Shown one piece after another: positions 34,871 through 43,330 of a stretch of DNA of 64,000 nucleotides. Below the pieces are notes generated by a model. That model did not search any database and was not told the DNA's origin. It saw only the letters and a program-made list of their open reading frames with translations. The first letter of the stretch is position 1. Each line of letters starts with the position of its first letter. The position numbers and the translations under genes are program-made. Source of the stretch: Acidobacteriota bacterium (GTDB lineage Bacteria > Acidobacteriota > Holophagae > Acanthopleuribacterales > Acanthopleuribacteraceae); the NCBI GenBank assembly GCA_020439745.1, contig JAGQSC010000016.1, positions 62,001-126,000 on the forward strand, written 5' to 3'.

Positions 34871-36091
34871 ATGGACCTCCTGATTCTTTCACCAGGTTAT
34901 CCTTCAGAGATGCCTCACTTCACGAGAGGTGCCGCCGAAGCAGGTGCCCGTGTCTGGGGTGTGGGCGATCAGCCCGCTCAAGCATTACCTGAAATGGCTC
35001 GCAAGTCGCTAACCGGATACTTGCAAGTTCCTTCATTGTGGCGGGAAGATGATGTGTTGACGCGGGTCAGCCAATGGCGTGAGGCGCCCAAATTCGACCG
35101 CGTTGAGTGCTTATGGGAACCCGGAATGATTCTTGCCGCCCGGGTACGACAGGCCTTTGGCGCGCCCGGTCTTTCGGTGGACGACACGGTTCCCTTTCGC
35201 GACAAGGAAGCCATGAAAGCAAAGCTCGACCAAGCCGGTATTAGGACGCCCAAGCACTATCGCGCCACCACGGTCGCCGCTTGTTGGGATTACGCCCACG
35301 AAATAGGCTTTCCCATTATCCTTAAGCCAATTGCTGGTGCAGGTTCAGCAGACACCTATCGCGTCAACGACTCGGATCAACTCCGTTCCGTTCTGCCTAA
35401 ACTTCAACATGTCCCTGAGGTGAGCGTCGAGGAATTTGTCGATGGTGAAGAGTACACCTTTGACACGATCACGATTGAGGGAAAGATCGCGTATTACAAC
35501 ATCGCATGGTACCGTCCCAGGCCGCTCGTGGCGCGAACCAATGAGTGGATAAGTCCGCAGGTCATCGCTCTGCGACATGTGCATCAGAAGGAATTGACTG
35601 GAGGCGTCAAGATGGGGTTTGACGTGATCAAAGCGTTGGGTTTTCAAAGTGGTATCACGCATATGGAATGGTATCAGAAGGCAGATGGCGAAGTGGTATT
35701 TGGCGAGATCGGGGCGCGCCCCCCAGGCGCTCGGCAAGTGGATCAAATGAATTTTGCATGCGATATCGACGTCTTTCGCGAATGGGGCCGTTCGGTGTGT
35801 TTTGGCAAGTTTGAAGCTGTCGTGCAGCGCAAATACAACGTGGCAACCATTTTCAAGCGGGCACAGGGCCAGGGTCGTATCTTTCGCATGGACGGACGCG
35901 ATTGGATCCAGCGCAAGTGGGGCGACCACATCGTATGGGACAATCTGTTGCCCGTCGGTGCCATGCGCCGAAATTGGCGTCAAACACTCGTCTCCGATGG
36001 CTTCTTAATGATGCGCCATCCAGACTTGCAAACAACCATAGCGATGGCCGACGATGTGGGCGAACGCCTGCAGTTATATGCGCGACCCTGA
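34871..36091 (+). CDS. ATP-grasp carboxylate-amine ligase, copy B
   Basis: A 406-residue ATP-grasp protein, first of three tandem paralogues. Landmarks: an N-terminal domain beginning DLLILSPGYPSEM, FRDKEAMKAKL, GFPIILKPIAGAGSA (ATP loop with Lys), VEEFVDGEE, THMEWYQ and FGEIGARPPGA. It starts ten bases after the GT5 stop with GAGGAA upstream, so it is co-transcribed with that gene. It is about equally related to copies A, C and D by eye. Its C-terminal 80 residues (FKRAQGQGRIFRMDG, WIQRKWGDH) differ from theirs, which may reflect a different acceptor. Substrates are unknown. Confidence 0.85.
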   Translation: MDLLILSPGYPSEMPHFTRGAAEAGARVWGVGDQPAQALPEMARKSLTGYLQVPSLWREDDVLTRVSQWREAPKFDRVECLWEPGMILAARVRQAFGAPGLSVDDTVPFRDKEAMKAKLDQAGIRTPKHYRATTVAACWDYAHEIGFPIILKPIAGAGSADTYRVNDSDQLRSVLPKLQHVPEVSVEEFVDGEEYTFDTITIEGKIAYYNIAWYRPRPLVARTNEWISPQVIALRHVHQKELTGGVKMGFDVIKALGFQSGITHMEWYQKADGEVVFGEIGARPPGARQVDQMNFACDIDVFREWGRSVCFGKFEAVVQRKYNVATIFKRAQGQGRIFRMDGRDWIQRKWGDHIVWDNLLPVGAMRRNWRQTLVSDGFLMMRHPDLQTTIAMADDVGERLQLYARP

Positions 36092-36109
36092 ATTGAAAGG
36101 AAGCTGCTT

Positions 36110-37327
36110 TTGAACGTCATCTTTGTAGCCCCTTATTTCTTGCCAGCTACCGTTCGCTTCATAGACGCCGTGGCAGGGCTGCCCAACGTACGAGCGGGAC
36201 TGATCAGTCAGGATCCCTTGACCTTGTTACCTGCGGACATACGCAGTAAGCTGAAAGCCCACCACCGTGTTCAAAACGGGATGGACCCCAGGCAAATCCT
36301 CCAAGCAGCGCGCGCATTGTCCGCAGAGCTTGGCCCGGTACAGCGACTGTTTGGTGCGCTGGAGGACCTTCAAGTAGCCTTGGCACAGGTTCGCGAGGCC
36401 CTTTCCATACCAGGCTTAAGCGTTGAGGCTGCCAACAATTTCCGCGACAAATCCACCATGAAATCCGTACTGCGATCTCAGGGGGTACCGTGTGCCCGTC
36501 ATTGCTTGGCGCACACACCCAACGAAGCGATGGCATTTGTGTCGGAAGTCGGATTTCCCATCGTCATTAAGCCCCGTGCAGGCGCCGGTGCCAGAAATAC
36601 CTTTCAAGTCGATGACGCGGCGGCCTTGAAGCAGGTGCTCAGCGGGCTCCCTCCCAACCATCACGATCCCACCATGATGGAGGAGTTTATTCAAGGTGAG
36701 GAGCATTCCTTTGACTGTATCTCTATCCGTGGCGAAGTTGTGTGGCATTCCATCACGCGCTACTATCCCACGCCACTGGAAGTGCTCAAGAACCCGTGGA
36801 TCCAATGGTGTGTTTTGCTACCCCGGGAAATCGATGCGCCGGAATTCGATCCAATCCGACTACACGGTCAACGTGCGCTCAAAGCGCTCGGCATGGGCAC
36901 CGGACTGAGCCACATGGAGTGGTTTCGGCGAAGGGACGGAAGTGTCGCCATTTCTGAAGTCGCAGCCAGACCGCCCGGCGCACAAATCACCACATTGCAC
37001 AGCGTGGCTCACGACATGGACCTCTTTAAGGCCTGGGCCAAACTCATGGTGTTCGAGACGTTTGACATACCGCAAAGGAAATATGCTGCTGGCGTCGCAT
37101 TCCTGAGAGGCAGCGGCTACGGCCGTGTCAAACGGGTAGAAGGATTGGAGCAGGCTCAAAGAGATGTTGGATCACTGGTTATTGAACATAAATTGCCACA
37201 GGCTGGCCAGTCGGCCGGGAGTGGGTACGAAGGACAAGGGTACGTAATTTTGCGTCATACCGATACCGAAGTGGTCAAACAGGCGCTTAAGAAGCTCATT
37301 ACGACCGTTCGAGTGGTAATTGAATGA
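36110..37327 (+). CDS. ATP-grasp carboxylate-amine ligase, copy C
   Basis: A 405-residue paralogue, closest to copy D: both have the RYYPTPLEV block followed by NPWIQWCVLLPR, the THMEWFRRRD-type block (SHMEWFRRRD here) and the RPPGAQI end of the metal site. Other landmarks are FRDKSTMKSVL, GFPIVIKPRAGAGARN (ATP loop) and MEEFIQGEE. The C-terminus has YAAGVAFLRGSGYGRVK and SGYEGQGYVILRH. The start is TTG at 36110 with AAGGAAG upstream, 18 bases after copy B. It probably joins a carboxylate and an amine through an acylphosphate, as known for the superfamily. Confidence 0.85.
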   Translation: MNVIFVAPYFLPATVRFIDAVAGLPNVRAGLISQDPLTLLPADIRSKLKAHHRVQNGMDPRQILQAARALSAELGPVQRLFGALEDLQVALAQVREALSIPGLSVEAANNFRDKSTMKSVLRSQGVPCARHCLAHTPNEAMAFVSEVGFPIVIKPRAGAGARNTFQVDDAAALKQVLSGLPPNHHDPTMMEEFIQGEEHSFDCISIRGEVVWHSITRYYPTPLEVLKNPWIQWCVLLPREIDAPEFDPIRLHGQRALKALGMGTGLSHMEWFRRRDGSVAISEVAARPPGAQITTLHSVAHDMDLFKAWAKLMVFETFDIPQRKYAAGVAFLRGSGYGRVKRVEGLEQAQRDVGSLVIEHKLPQAGQSAGSGYEGQGYVILRHTDTEVVKQALKKLITTVRVVIE

Positions 37328-37337
37328 AGGATGTCCC

Positions 37338-38561
37338 ATGACCAAAAACGTTGTCTTCCTGGCCCCGCATCTGATGCCCGGTACCTTGGTGTTTCTCAGA
37401 GCAACCGCGCAATTGCCCAACATTCAACTCGGTATCATCAGCCATCACCCCGCTTCAGCCATTCCACCTGATCTGAAGCCAAACATCGAAGCACATTACC
37501 AGATCCAGAATGCGCTGGACCCTATACAGGTGGCAAAAGCCGCCCAATTCATAGGCAGCAGATTGGGGGGAATAAGTTGCCTGTTGGGTTATCTGGAGGA
37601 ATTGCAAGTCACTTTGGGTGAAGTTAGGGACATGTTGGGCATACCCGGTCTTGGCAAACAGGCATCGCTCAACTTCCGTGACAAATCGCAAATGAAAACG
37701 CTGCTGCGCCAACATGGGCTTCCTTGCGCAGCACATGCAGTGGCTCACACTGCCAAAGAGGCCATTGATTTTTGTCAACAGACTGGGTTCCCGGTGGTCG
37801 TTAAGCCACCAGCCGGACTCGGCACACGCAACACCTATGAGATCAAGTCACCCTCCGAGTTGAAAAACTACTTGGCCAAACATCCCCCATCAAATGGTAG
37901 TCCTGTGATGCTGGAAGAATTTGTGGTGGGGAGTGAACACTCATTCGAATCCATGTGCCGCAACGGACAGACACTGTGGCACAGCCTAACGCGTTACTAC
38001 CCTACGCCCCTCGAAGTGATGCAGAACCCCTGGATACAGTGGTGTGTCCTGCTTCCAAGAGATATTGACGGGCCCGAATACGCGGATATTCGAGCGGTCG
38101 CAGCACGAGCCAACCAAGTCTTGGGTATGCAAACAGGGCTCACGCACATGGAATGGTTTCGCAGACGCGATCATAGCATCGCCATATCTGAAGTGGGTGC
38201 TCGGCCTCCAGGTGCCCAAATCATGAAGATCATCTCATACGCACATGACGTTGACTTCTATCAATCCTGGGCCAATCTCGTAGTTCACGGACAATTTCAG
38301 CCCCCGGAACGCAAGTATGCCGTCGGTGCAGCCTACTTGAGGGGCCAAAAATCGGGTCGTGTCAAGGCGATACACGGACTGGATAAGGCGCAGTCAGAAA
38401 TCGGCGGGCTGGTAGTTGATGTACAACTCCCCCAAAAGGGACAATTGAAATCAAGTAGTTACGAAGGTGAGGGTTATGTACTACTGCGTCACGAAGATAC
38501 CGAAACGGTCAAGCACGCCCTAAAACGATTAATCACGCTGGTCCAAGTGGAAATGGAATAG
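37338..38561 (+). CDS. ATP-grasp carboxylate-amine ligase, copy D
   Basis: A 407-residue paralogue, clearly the sister of copy C across its whole length, so probably a recent tandem duplicate. Landmarks: NVVFLAPHLMPGT, FRDKSQMKTLL, GFPVVVKPPAGLGTRN (ATP loop), LEEFVVGSE, THMEWFRRRD and SEVGARPPGAQI. ATG at 37338 has AAGGA upstream and lies ten bases after the copy C stop. It is the last gene of the GT5/ATP-grasp operon. The next gene, a hybrid kinase, has its own promoter-like site. Substrates are unknown. Confidence 0.86.
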   Translation: MTKNVVFLAPHLMPGTLVFLRATAQLPNIQLGIISHHPASAIPPDLKPNIEAHYQIQNALDPIQVAKAAQFIGSRLGGISCLLGYLEELQVTLGEVRDMLGIPGLGKQASLNFRDKSQMKTLLRQHGLPCAAHAVAHTAKEAIDFCQQTGFPVVVKPPAGLGTRNTYEIKSPSELKNYLAKHPPSNGSPVMLEEFVVGSEHSFESMCRNGQTLWHSLTRYYPTPLEVMQNPWIQWCVLLPRDIDGPEYADIRAVAARANQVLGMQTGLTHMEWFRRRDHSIAISEVGARPPGAQIMKIISYAHDVDFYQSWANLVVHGQFQPPERKYAVGAAYLRGQKSGRVKAIHGLDKAQSEIGGLVVDVQLPQKGQLKSSSYEGEGYVLLRHEDTETVKHALKRLITLVQVEME

Positions 38562-38580
38562 AAACCATAACCTCTTTCTT

Positions 38581-38611
38581 TTGACGTCCTTGACCGTTCA
38601 TTTGGTAGAAT
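38581..38611 (+). promoter_or_regulatory. Extended -10 promoter for the hybrid kinase gene
   Basis: TTGACG (38581-38586) and TAGAAT (38606-38611) are separated by 19 bases. TGG directly before the -10 hexamer supplies an extended -10 element, which can compensate for the long spacer. The site begins 20 bases after the copy D stop and its -10 lies 26 bases before the kinase ATG, so the kinase can be expressed separately from the ligase operon. Confidence 0.5.
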
Positions 38612-38637
38612 GAGCGACATATTGAGCTGGTTTTTCC

Positions 38638-41600
38638 ATGAACACACTGATTCGACTCCCGATTCTCACGCTCTGTGTGTGGTTGGGGTGCGTCCACGTT
38701 TGGGGCAGCGATTCCGTAGCTGGCAAACATCTGGAGTTCAGCGCCCTTTCCATTGAGCATGGTCTCTCGCAGAGTTCCGTATACGATGTGGTCCAAGATC
38801 ATGACGGACTGATTTGGCTGGCAACCGAGGACGGATTGAACCGATATGACGGTGTTGGGTTTAACGTTTACAAGCACAATCCCAAGAACCTGAACTCGCT
38901 TTCAGAAAGCCATATCCTGTCCCTACATGTGGGCCCCGACGGGTCGCTTTGGATCGGTACGTTTGGCGGCGGACTCAATCGCTTTGAAAGCAAGAATGAC
39001 AGTTTCACGCGTTACCTGAATAACCCAAGTGATCCCCGTTCATTGAGTGGGGATCACGTCGCAGACATAGTCACAGACCAACAAGGGGACCTGTGGATCG
39101 CGACATTGGACTCTGGCATCAGTTGTTGGTTACGGGATAAAGATGAATTCGTGCAGTTTTCAGCCAACCCCAATCAAGTCGGGAGTCTCAAAAGTAACCT
39201 AACGTATTGCTTGGCTACCGATGCCAATGGTGATGTATGGATTGGCACACTTCACGGGTTATACAGACTCCGCTCCGAACTTCTAGCGAACGCAAAGTCC
39301 GGTCAACATCTTTTTGAGCCCTATCTGCATAACCCGGATGACCCCGATACCATCCCCTCTGACTCCATTCGCGCCATTTTGGTCGATAGCAACCACACAT
39401 TGTGGGTAGGGACGACATCGGGCCTATGTCGCAGTCTAGAGACAGTGGACGCCACAACATTTGGTCGGTTCAAAAATTACACCGCCGGTAATGCGGAAGA
39501 ACACGACCTATACCATCATGATGTGCAAGTCATTTTTGAAGATAGCCGAGGTAATCTGCTTGTCGGCACCGATGGCGGTGGGTTGTATATCTACCAAAGT
39601 TCAACGGATAGCTTTGTACAATATGACCATCAACCTGCCGATGCTGAAAGCATATCCTCAAACCGCGTTTGGTCCATCGCGGAAGATCACTCAGGTCTTC
39701 TCTGGTTAGGTACTTTTGTGGGAGGCGTGAATCGCCTTGATCTGCGAAGGCTGCAGTTTAATCACCTGTACCATCAACCACGCAACCCAAACTCATTGCC
39801 CGATAACTTTATCAAAGCCATCGCCAAAGACGGAAAAGGCCGTTTGTGGCTTGGTACCGGATCTGGTGTCGTAGCGATATCGCCTGACTACCCGAACACT
39901 CGGGTTGGCGAACCGATCGTTCTTTTTCAGGAATCTCATGAACCCAATCGGTCCGATAGCCTCAGCCATAACTACGTACGCTGTCTTACAGTGGACTCGG
40001 ACGGTTATATATGGGTGGGTACGTGGGGCGGCGGGCTCAACCGCCGCCACCCAAACAAAAACCAATATGAACGCTTTCTACATGATCCATCTGATCCAAC
40101 CAGCGTCAACCACAGCCTCATTCGATCGCTGATGGTCGACCGCAATGGCACGCTTTGGGTGGGCACATCGAACGGATTGGATCGCTTTGATGCGCAAAAG
40201 CGGATCTTCTTACATCACATATTCGAGCCGGAAGGAAGTGCCAATCAGGATAAGAACAGGGTTTCATCCATTCTCGAGAGTCGATCAGGCACATTTTGGT
40301 TGGGCACCGATGGCGGCCTTCTGCGATTTGATCCCGTGACGGGAACGTACACTAGTTATACGCACAATCTTCACAAAGAAGGTGGCCTGAGTAGTAATCT
40401 CGTGCGGCCATTGTATGAAGACAAGGACGGCATTATCTGGCTGGGCACCAAAGGCGGCGGTCTCAATAGACTTGACCCTGTTACCGAAAAGTTTACCCAT
40501 TTCACGGAGGCGGATGGCTTACCCAACAACGTGATCTATGCCATTCTTCCCGACCGTCTCGGCCGTTTCTGGCTATCTACCAACAAAGGACTCACGCAAT
40601 TCGACCCGGACACGGGCACCTGCCTCGTATTTGATGTGCGGGACGGACTACAGAGTAACGAGTTCAATTGGGGCGCTTCGTACCGAGGTGAAGACGGCAC
40701 CTTATACCTGGGCGGTATCAATGGGCTGAATGCCTTTCATCCGGAAAGACTGATTTTCAACAACAATAAGCCACTGGTCGCGTTTCGGGACTTCAGATTG
40801 GGATATAGCCAAGAACCCCTTGAAATACCTGTTTGGACCAAAAACCGTGTGACGATTCCCTACGCCAAGAATGCATTTTCTGCGGAGTTTGTCGCCCTGG
40901 ACTACACCAATCCCAGCAAGAACAAGTTCCGGTATCGGCTGGAAGGATTCGATCAAAACTGGCACGATTTGGGTAATATCAACCGCATCAATTACACGAA
41001 TTTGGATCCAGGTATCTACAAGCTCGAAGTCATGGGCTCCAACAATGACGGCTTGTGGTGTGATCAGCCAGCCATTCTCACCATTGCAGTCGTACCCCCG
41101 TGGTGGCTGACTGCCTGGGCTCAGTCACTGTTCGGTTTTGCGACTCTGGGATTGGTGATGCTTGCCTTGCTCCAATTCATACGACGTAGAGACCAGAAAC
41201 AAGCACGTCTGCTGGAAGACAAAGAACGGGAATTGGCTCAAGAAAGGGCATTTGCGGAACGTCTGGAACATTTGGACCAACTTAAAGACGAGTTTATGAC
41301 CAACACCAGCCACGAGCTGAGAACACCGCTCAATGGGATCATCGGGCTCGTGGATGCCGCGCTCAGAGGCTCAAACGGTGAGTTGGAGCCCGGGCTCAGG
41401 TCCGATCTGTTTGTGGTCCTCGCAAGTGCCAAGCGACTTGCCAATCTAGTCAACGACATCCTTGACTATGCAAGGATCCGGGAGAACACCATACAGATTG
41501 TCCATCGCGCCATTGACATGCACGGATTGACGAACATTGTCATCAGTCTCTTGCGGCCGTTAATCGGCCGAAAACCCGTGGCATTGATGAATTTGGTCCC

Positions 41601-43317
41601 TACAGATTTGCCTGCAGCCTGGGCAGACGAGAATCGAGTCCATCAGATCATGTACAACCTGGTGGGCAACGCGATCAAATTTACCGAATCTGGAGCTATT
41701 AAGGTTTCCGCCTACGAAGACAGAGACCGTCTTCACATATTCGTTCATGATTCCGGCATCGGCATACAACCTTCCGACTTGAACCGTATCTTCAATTTTT
41801 ATGAACAGCTTGACGTTGAGCCAACCGCTCGCTCACAAGGCGCTGGATTAGGCTTGGCGATTACCAAAAAGCTCGTTGAGCTCCATGGAAGCGAACTCAA
41901 AGTGGAGTCCAAACAAGGGATTGGCACTACGTTCAGTTTCGACCTGCCGGTAAGTAGTGAGCGATTGTCGTCTACCGGCGACACATTGGCTGGGCTGACT
42001 CAGACAGAGTGGGAAACCGTCGCCAGAGATATTTCGATCCAGGCCCGCATCCTGGTCGTTGATGATGAGCCCGTGAACCTGCGCGTGTTGATGCGTCAAT
42101 TGGGGTCCGAAGGGTTTGAAGTAACTCAAGCCCAATCGGGCGAGGAGGCCCTTCAGCTCCTGGACGCCGGGCCCACTTATGATCTGGTGCTGTTGGACAT
42201 CATGATGCCTGGCCACACGGGCATCTATGTGTGCCAGGAAATCAGGAAACGCTATAACGCAAAAGAGCTACCCATCATCATGTTGACGGCCAAATCCATG
42301 CCAGAAGACCTCGCGGAAGGCTTTGAAGCTGGTGCCAATGACTACGTTCTGAAGCCTGTCACCGCAGACGAACTGATTCCACGATTGAAGACGCATTTGA
42401 CTACAGCCAAATTGCACGAAGACTTGGAAGAGGCGCGCGAGGCGGCGGTCAATTTTGAAGTCGAACGAGAAAAGGCCATTATGGCAACTTCCGTGCTCCA
42501 TAATATTGGGAATGTACTCAACTCTCTTCGGATCTCGGCCCAACAGATTGACCGAATCTTACTTCGCTCTAAAGTCCACTTTCTGGAACGGGCGGGCAAC
42601 ATGATGCATGATCATATTGACGACTTGTCGACTTACCTCACAAAAGACCCGAAAGGGAAACTGCTGCCCGCCTTCATCAAAGAAGCTTCAACTGTGCTCA
42701 AGGATGAACACACCCACATCGGCCGAGAGTTGGGAAGCTTGAGTAAAAAGTTGGATCTCATACGTGACATTATTGAGACACAACAACGTCTGGCCAGAAC
42801 ACAAGAACAAGAATCACGAATGCGCCTGGCTGATATCGTGAACGATGCGCTGCAGATCCAGCAGCAATTCCTCTTCCGCCGAAACGTCATAGTGGAAACA
42901 GATTTAGACAACGATGCCGAAGCGTTCTGTCAGGAATTGCATGCTGTAAATGTATTGATCAACCTCACCAAGAATGCAGTGGAAGCCTACTCGGGTGTTT
43001 CGGACCGAGAAAAAACCCTGCACATTTCATGCGGCTATGACGACAAACACACACCGTTCATCAGTGTGGCGGACCATGGTGTGGGGCTGGACGATGTTCA
43101 GATGCGTCATCTGTTCCAACATGGCTATACCACCAAACCTGGAGGACACGGCTTCGGTCTGCACTACAGTAAAAAGGCGATGAATGCGATGAACGGCCAC
43201 TTAACTGCCACCAGTAAGGGTCACAATCAGGGAGCCGTATTCACCATGCATTTTCAGCCTGTCAAACAGCCCGTTCACGTAGGTCTTTCCGGAACTGATG
43301 AGCGTCAGTTAGAATAG
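38638..43317 (+). CDS. Giant hybrid sensor kinase with two kinase cores, 1559 aa
   Basis: A membrane sensor. A signal peptide (about 1-22) precedes 14 Reg_prop repeats such as GSLWIGTFGGGLNRF, two likely seven-bladed periplasmic propellers. Then come Y_Y_Y (about 740-818) and one transmembrane helix (about 822-848). Kinase core 1 has TSHELRTPLNG near residue 890, an ATPase with YNLVGNAIKF and GAGLGLAITK. A receiver domain (about 1136-1255) has LVVDDEP, LLDIMMPG and KPV. Core 2 has the unusual acceptor VLHNIGNVLNSL near 1287 and a second ATPase with LTKNAVEAY, DHGVGL and GFGLHYS. Core 2 resembles the kinase at 17440. It is followed 13 bases later by the HD-GYP gene. Confidence 0.9.
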   Translation: MNTLIRLPILTLCVWLGCVHVWGSDSVAGKHLEFSALSIEHGLSQSSVYDVVQDHDGLIWLATEDGLNRYDGVGFNVYKHNPKNLNSLSESHILSLHVGPDGSLWIGTFGGGLNRFESKNDSFTRYLNNPSDPRSLSGDHVADIVTDQQGDLWIATLDSGISCWLRDKDEFVQFSANPNQVGSLKSNLTYCLATDANGDVWIGTLHGLYRLRSELLANAKSGQHLFEPYLHNPDDPDTIPSDSIRAILVDSNHTLWVGTTSGLCRSLETVDATTFGRFKNYTAGNAEEHDLYHHDVQVIFEDSRGNLLVGTDGGGLYIYQSSTDSFVQYDHQPADAESISSNRVWSIAEDHSGLLWLGTFVGGVNRLDLRRLQFNHLYHQPRNPNSLPDNFIKAIAKDGKGRLWLGTGSGVVAISPDYPNTRVGEPIVLFQESHEPNRSDSLSHNYVRCLTVDSDGYIWVGTWGGGLNRRHPNKNQYERFLHDPSDPTSVNHSLIRSLMVDRNGTLWVGTSNGLDRFDAQKRIFLHHIFEPEGSANQDKNRVSSILESRSGTFWLGTDGGLLRFDPVTGTYTSYTHNLHKEGGLSSNLVRPLYEDKDGIIWLGTKGGGLNRLDPVTEKFTHFTEADGLPNNVIYAILPDRLGRFWLSTNKGLTQFDPDTGTCLVFDVRDGLQSNEFNWGASYRGEDGTLYLGGINGLNAFHPERLIFNNNKPLVAFRDFRLGYSQEPLEIPVWTKNRVTIPYAKNAFSAEFVALDYTNPSKNKFRYRLEGFDQNWHDLGNINRINYTNLDPGIYKLEVMGSNNDGLWCDQPAILTIAVVPPWWLTAWAQSLFGFATLGLVMLALLQFIRRRDQKQARLLEDKERELAQERAFAERLEHLDQLKDEFMTNTSHELRTPLNGIIGLVDAALRGSNGELEPGLRSDLFVVLASAKRLANLVNDILDYARIRENTIQIVHRAIDMHGLTNIVISLLRPLIGRKPVALMNLVPTDLPAAWADENRVHQIMYNLVGNAIKFTESGAIKVSAYEDRDRLHIFVHDSGIGIQPSDLNRIFNFYEQLDVEPTARSQGAGLGLAITKKLVELHGSELKVESKQGIGTTFSFDLPVSSERLSSTGDTLAGLTQTEWETVARDISIQARILVVDDEPVNLRVLMRQLGSEGFEVTQAQSGEEALQLLDAGPTYDLVLLDIMMPGHTGIYVCQEIRKRYNAKELPIIMLTAKSMPEDLAEGFEAGANDYVLKPVTADELIPRLKTHLTTAKLHEDLEEAREAAVNFEVEREKAIMATSVLHNIGNVLNSLRISAQQIDRILLRSKVHFLERAGNMMHDHIDDLSTYLTKDPKGKLLPAFIKEASTVLKDEHTHIGRELGSLSKKLDLIRDIIETQQRLARTQEQESRMRLADIVNDALQIQQQFLFRRNVIVETDLDNDAEAFCQELHAVNVLINLTKNAVEAYSGVSDREKTLHISCGYDDKHTPFISVADHGVGLDDVQMRHLFQHGYTTKPGGHGFGLHYSKKAMNAMNGHLTATSKGHNQGAVFTMHFQPVKQPVHVGLSGTDERQLE

Positions 43318-43330
43318 CCTATTAGTCACC

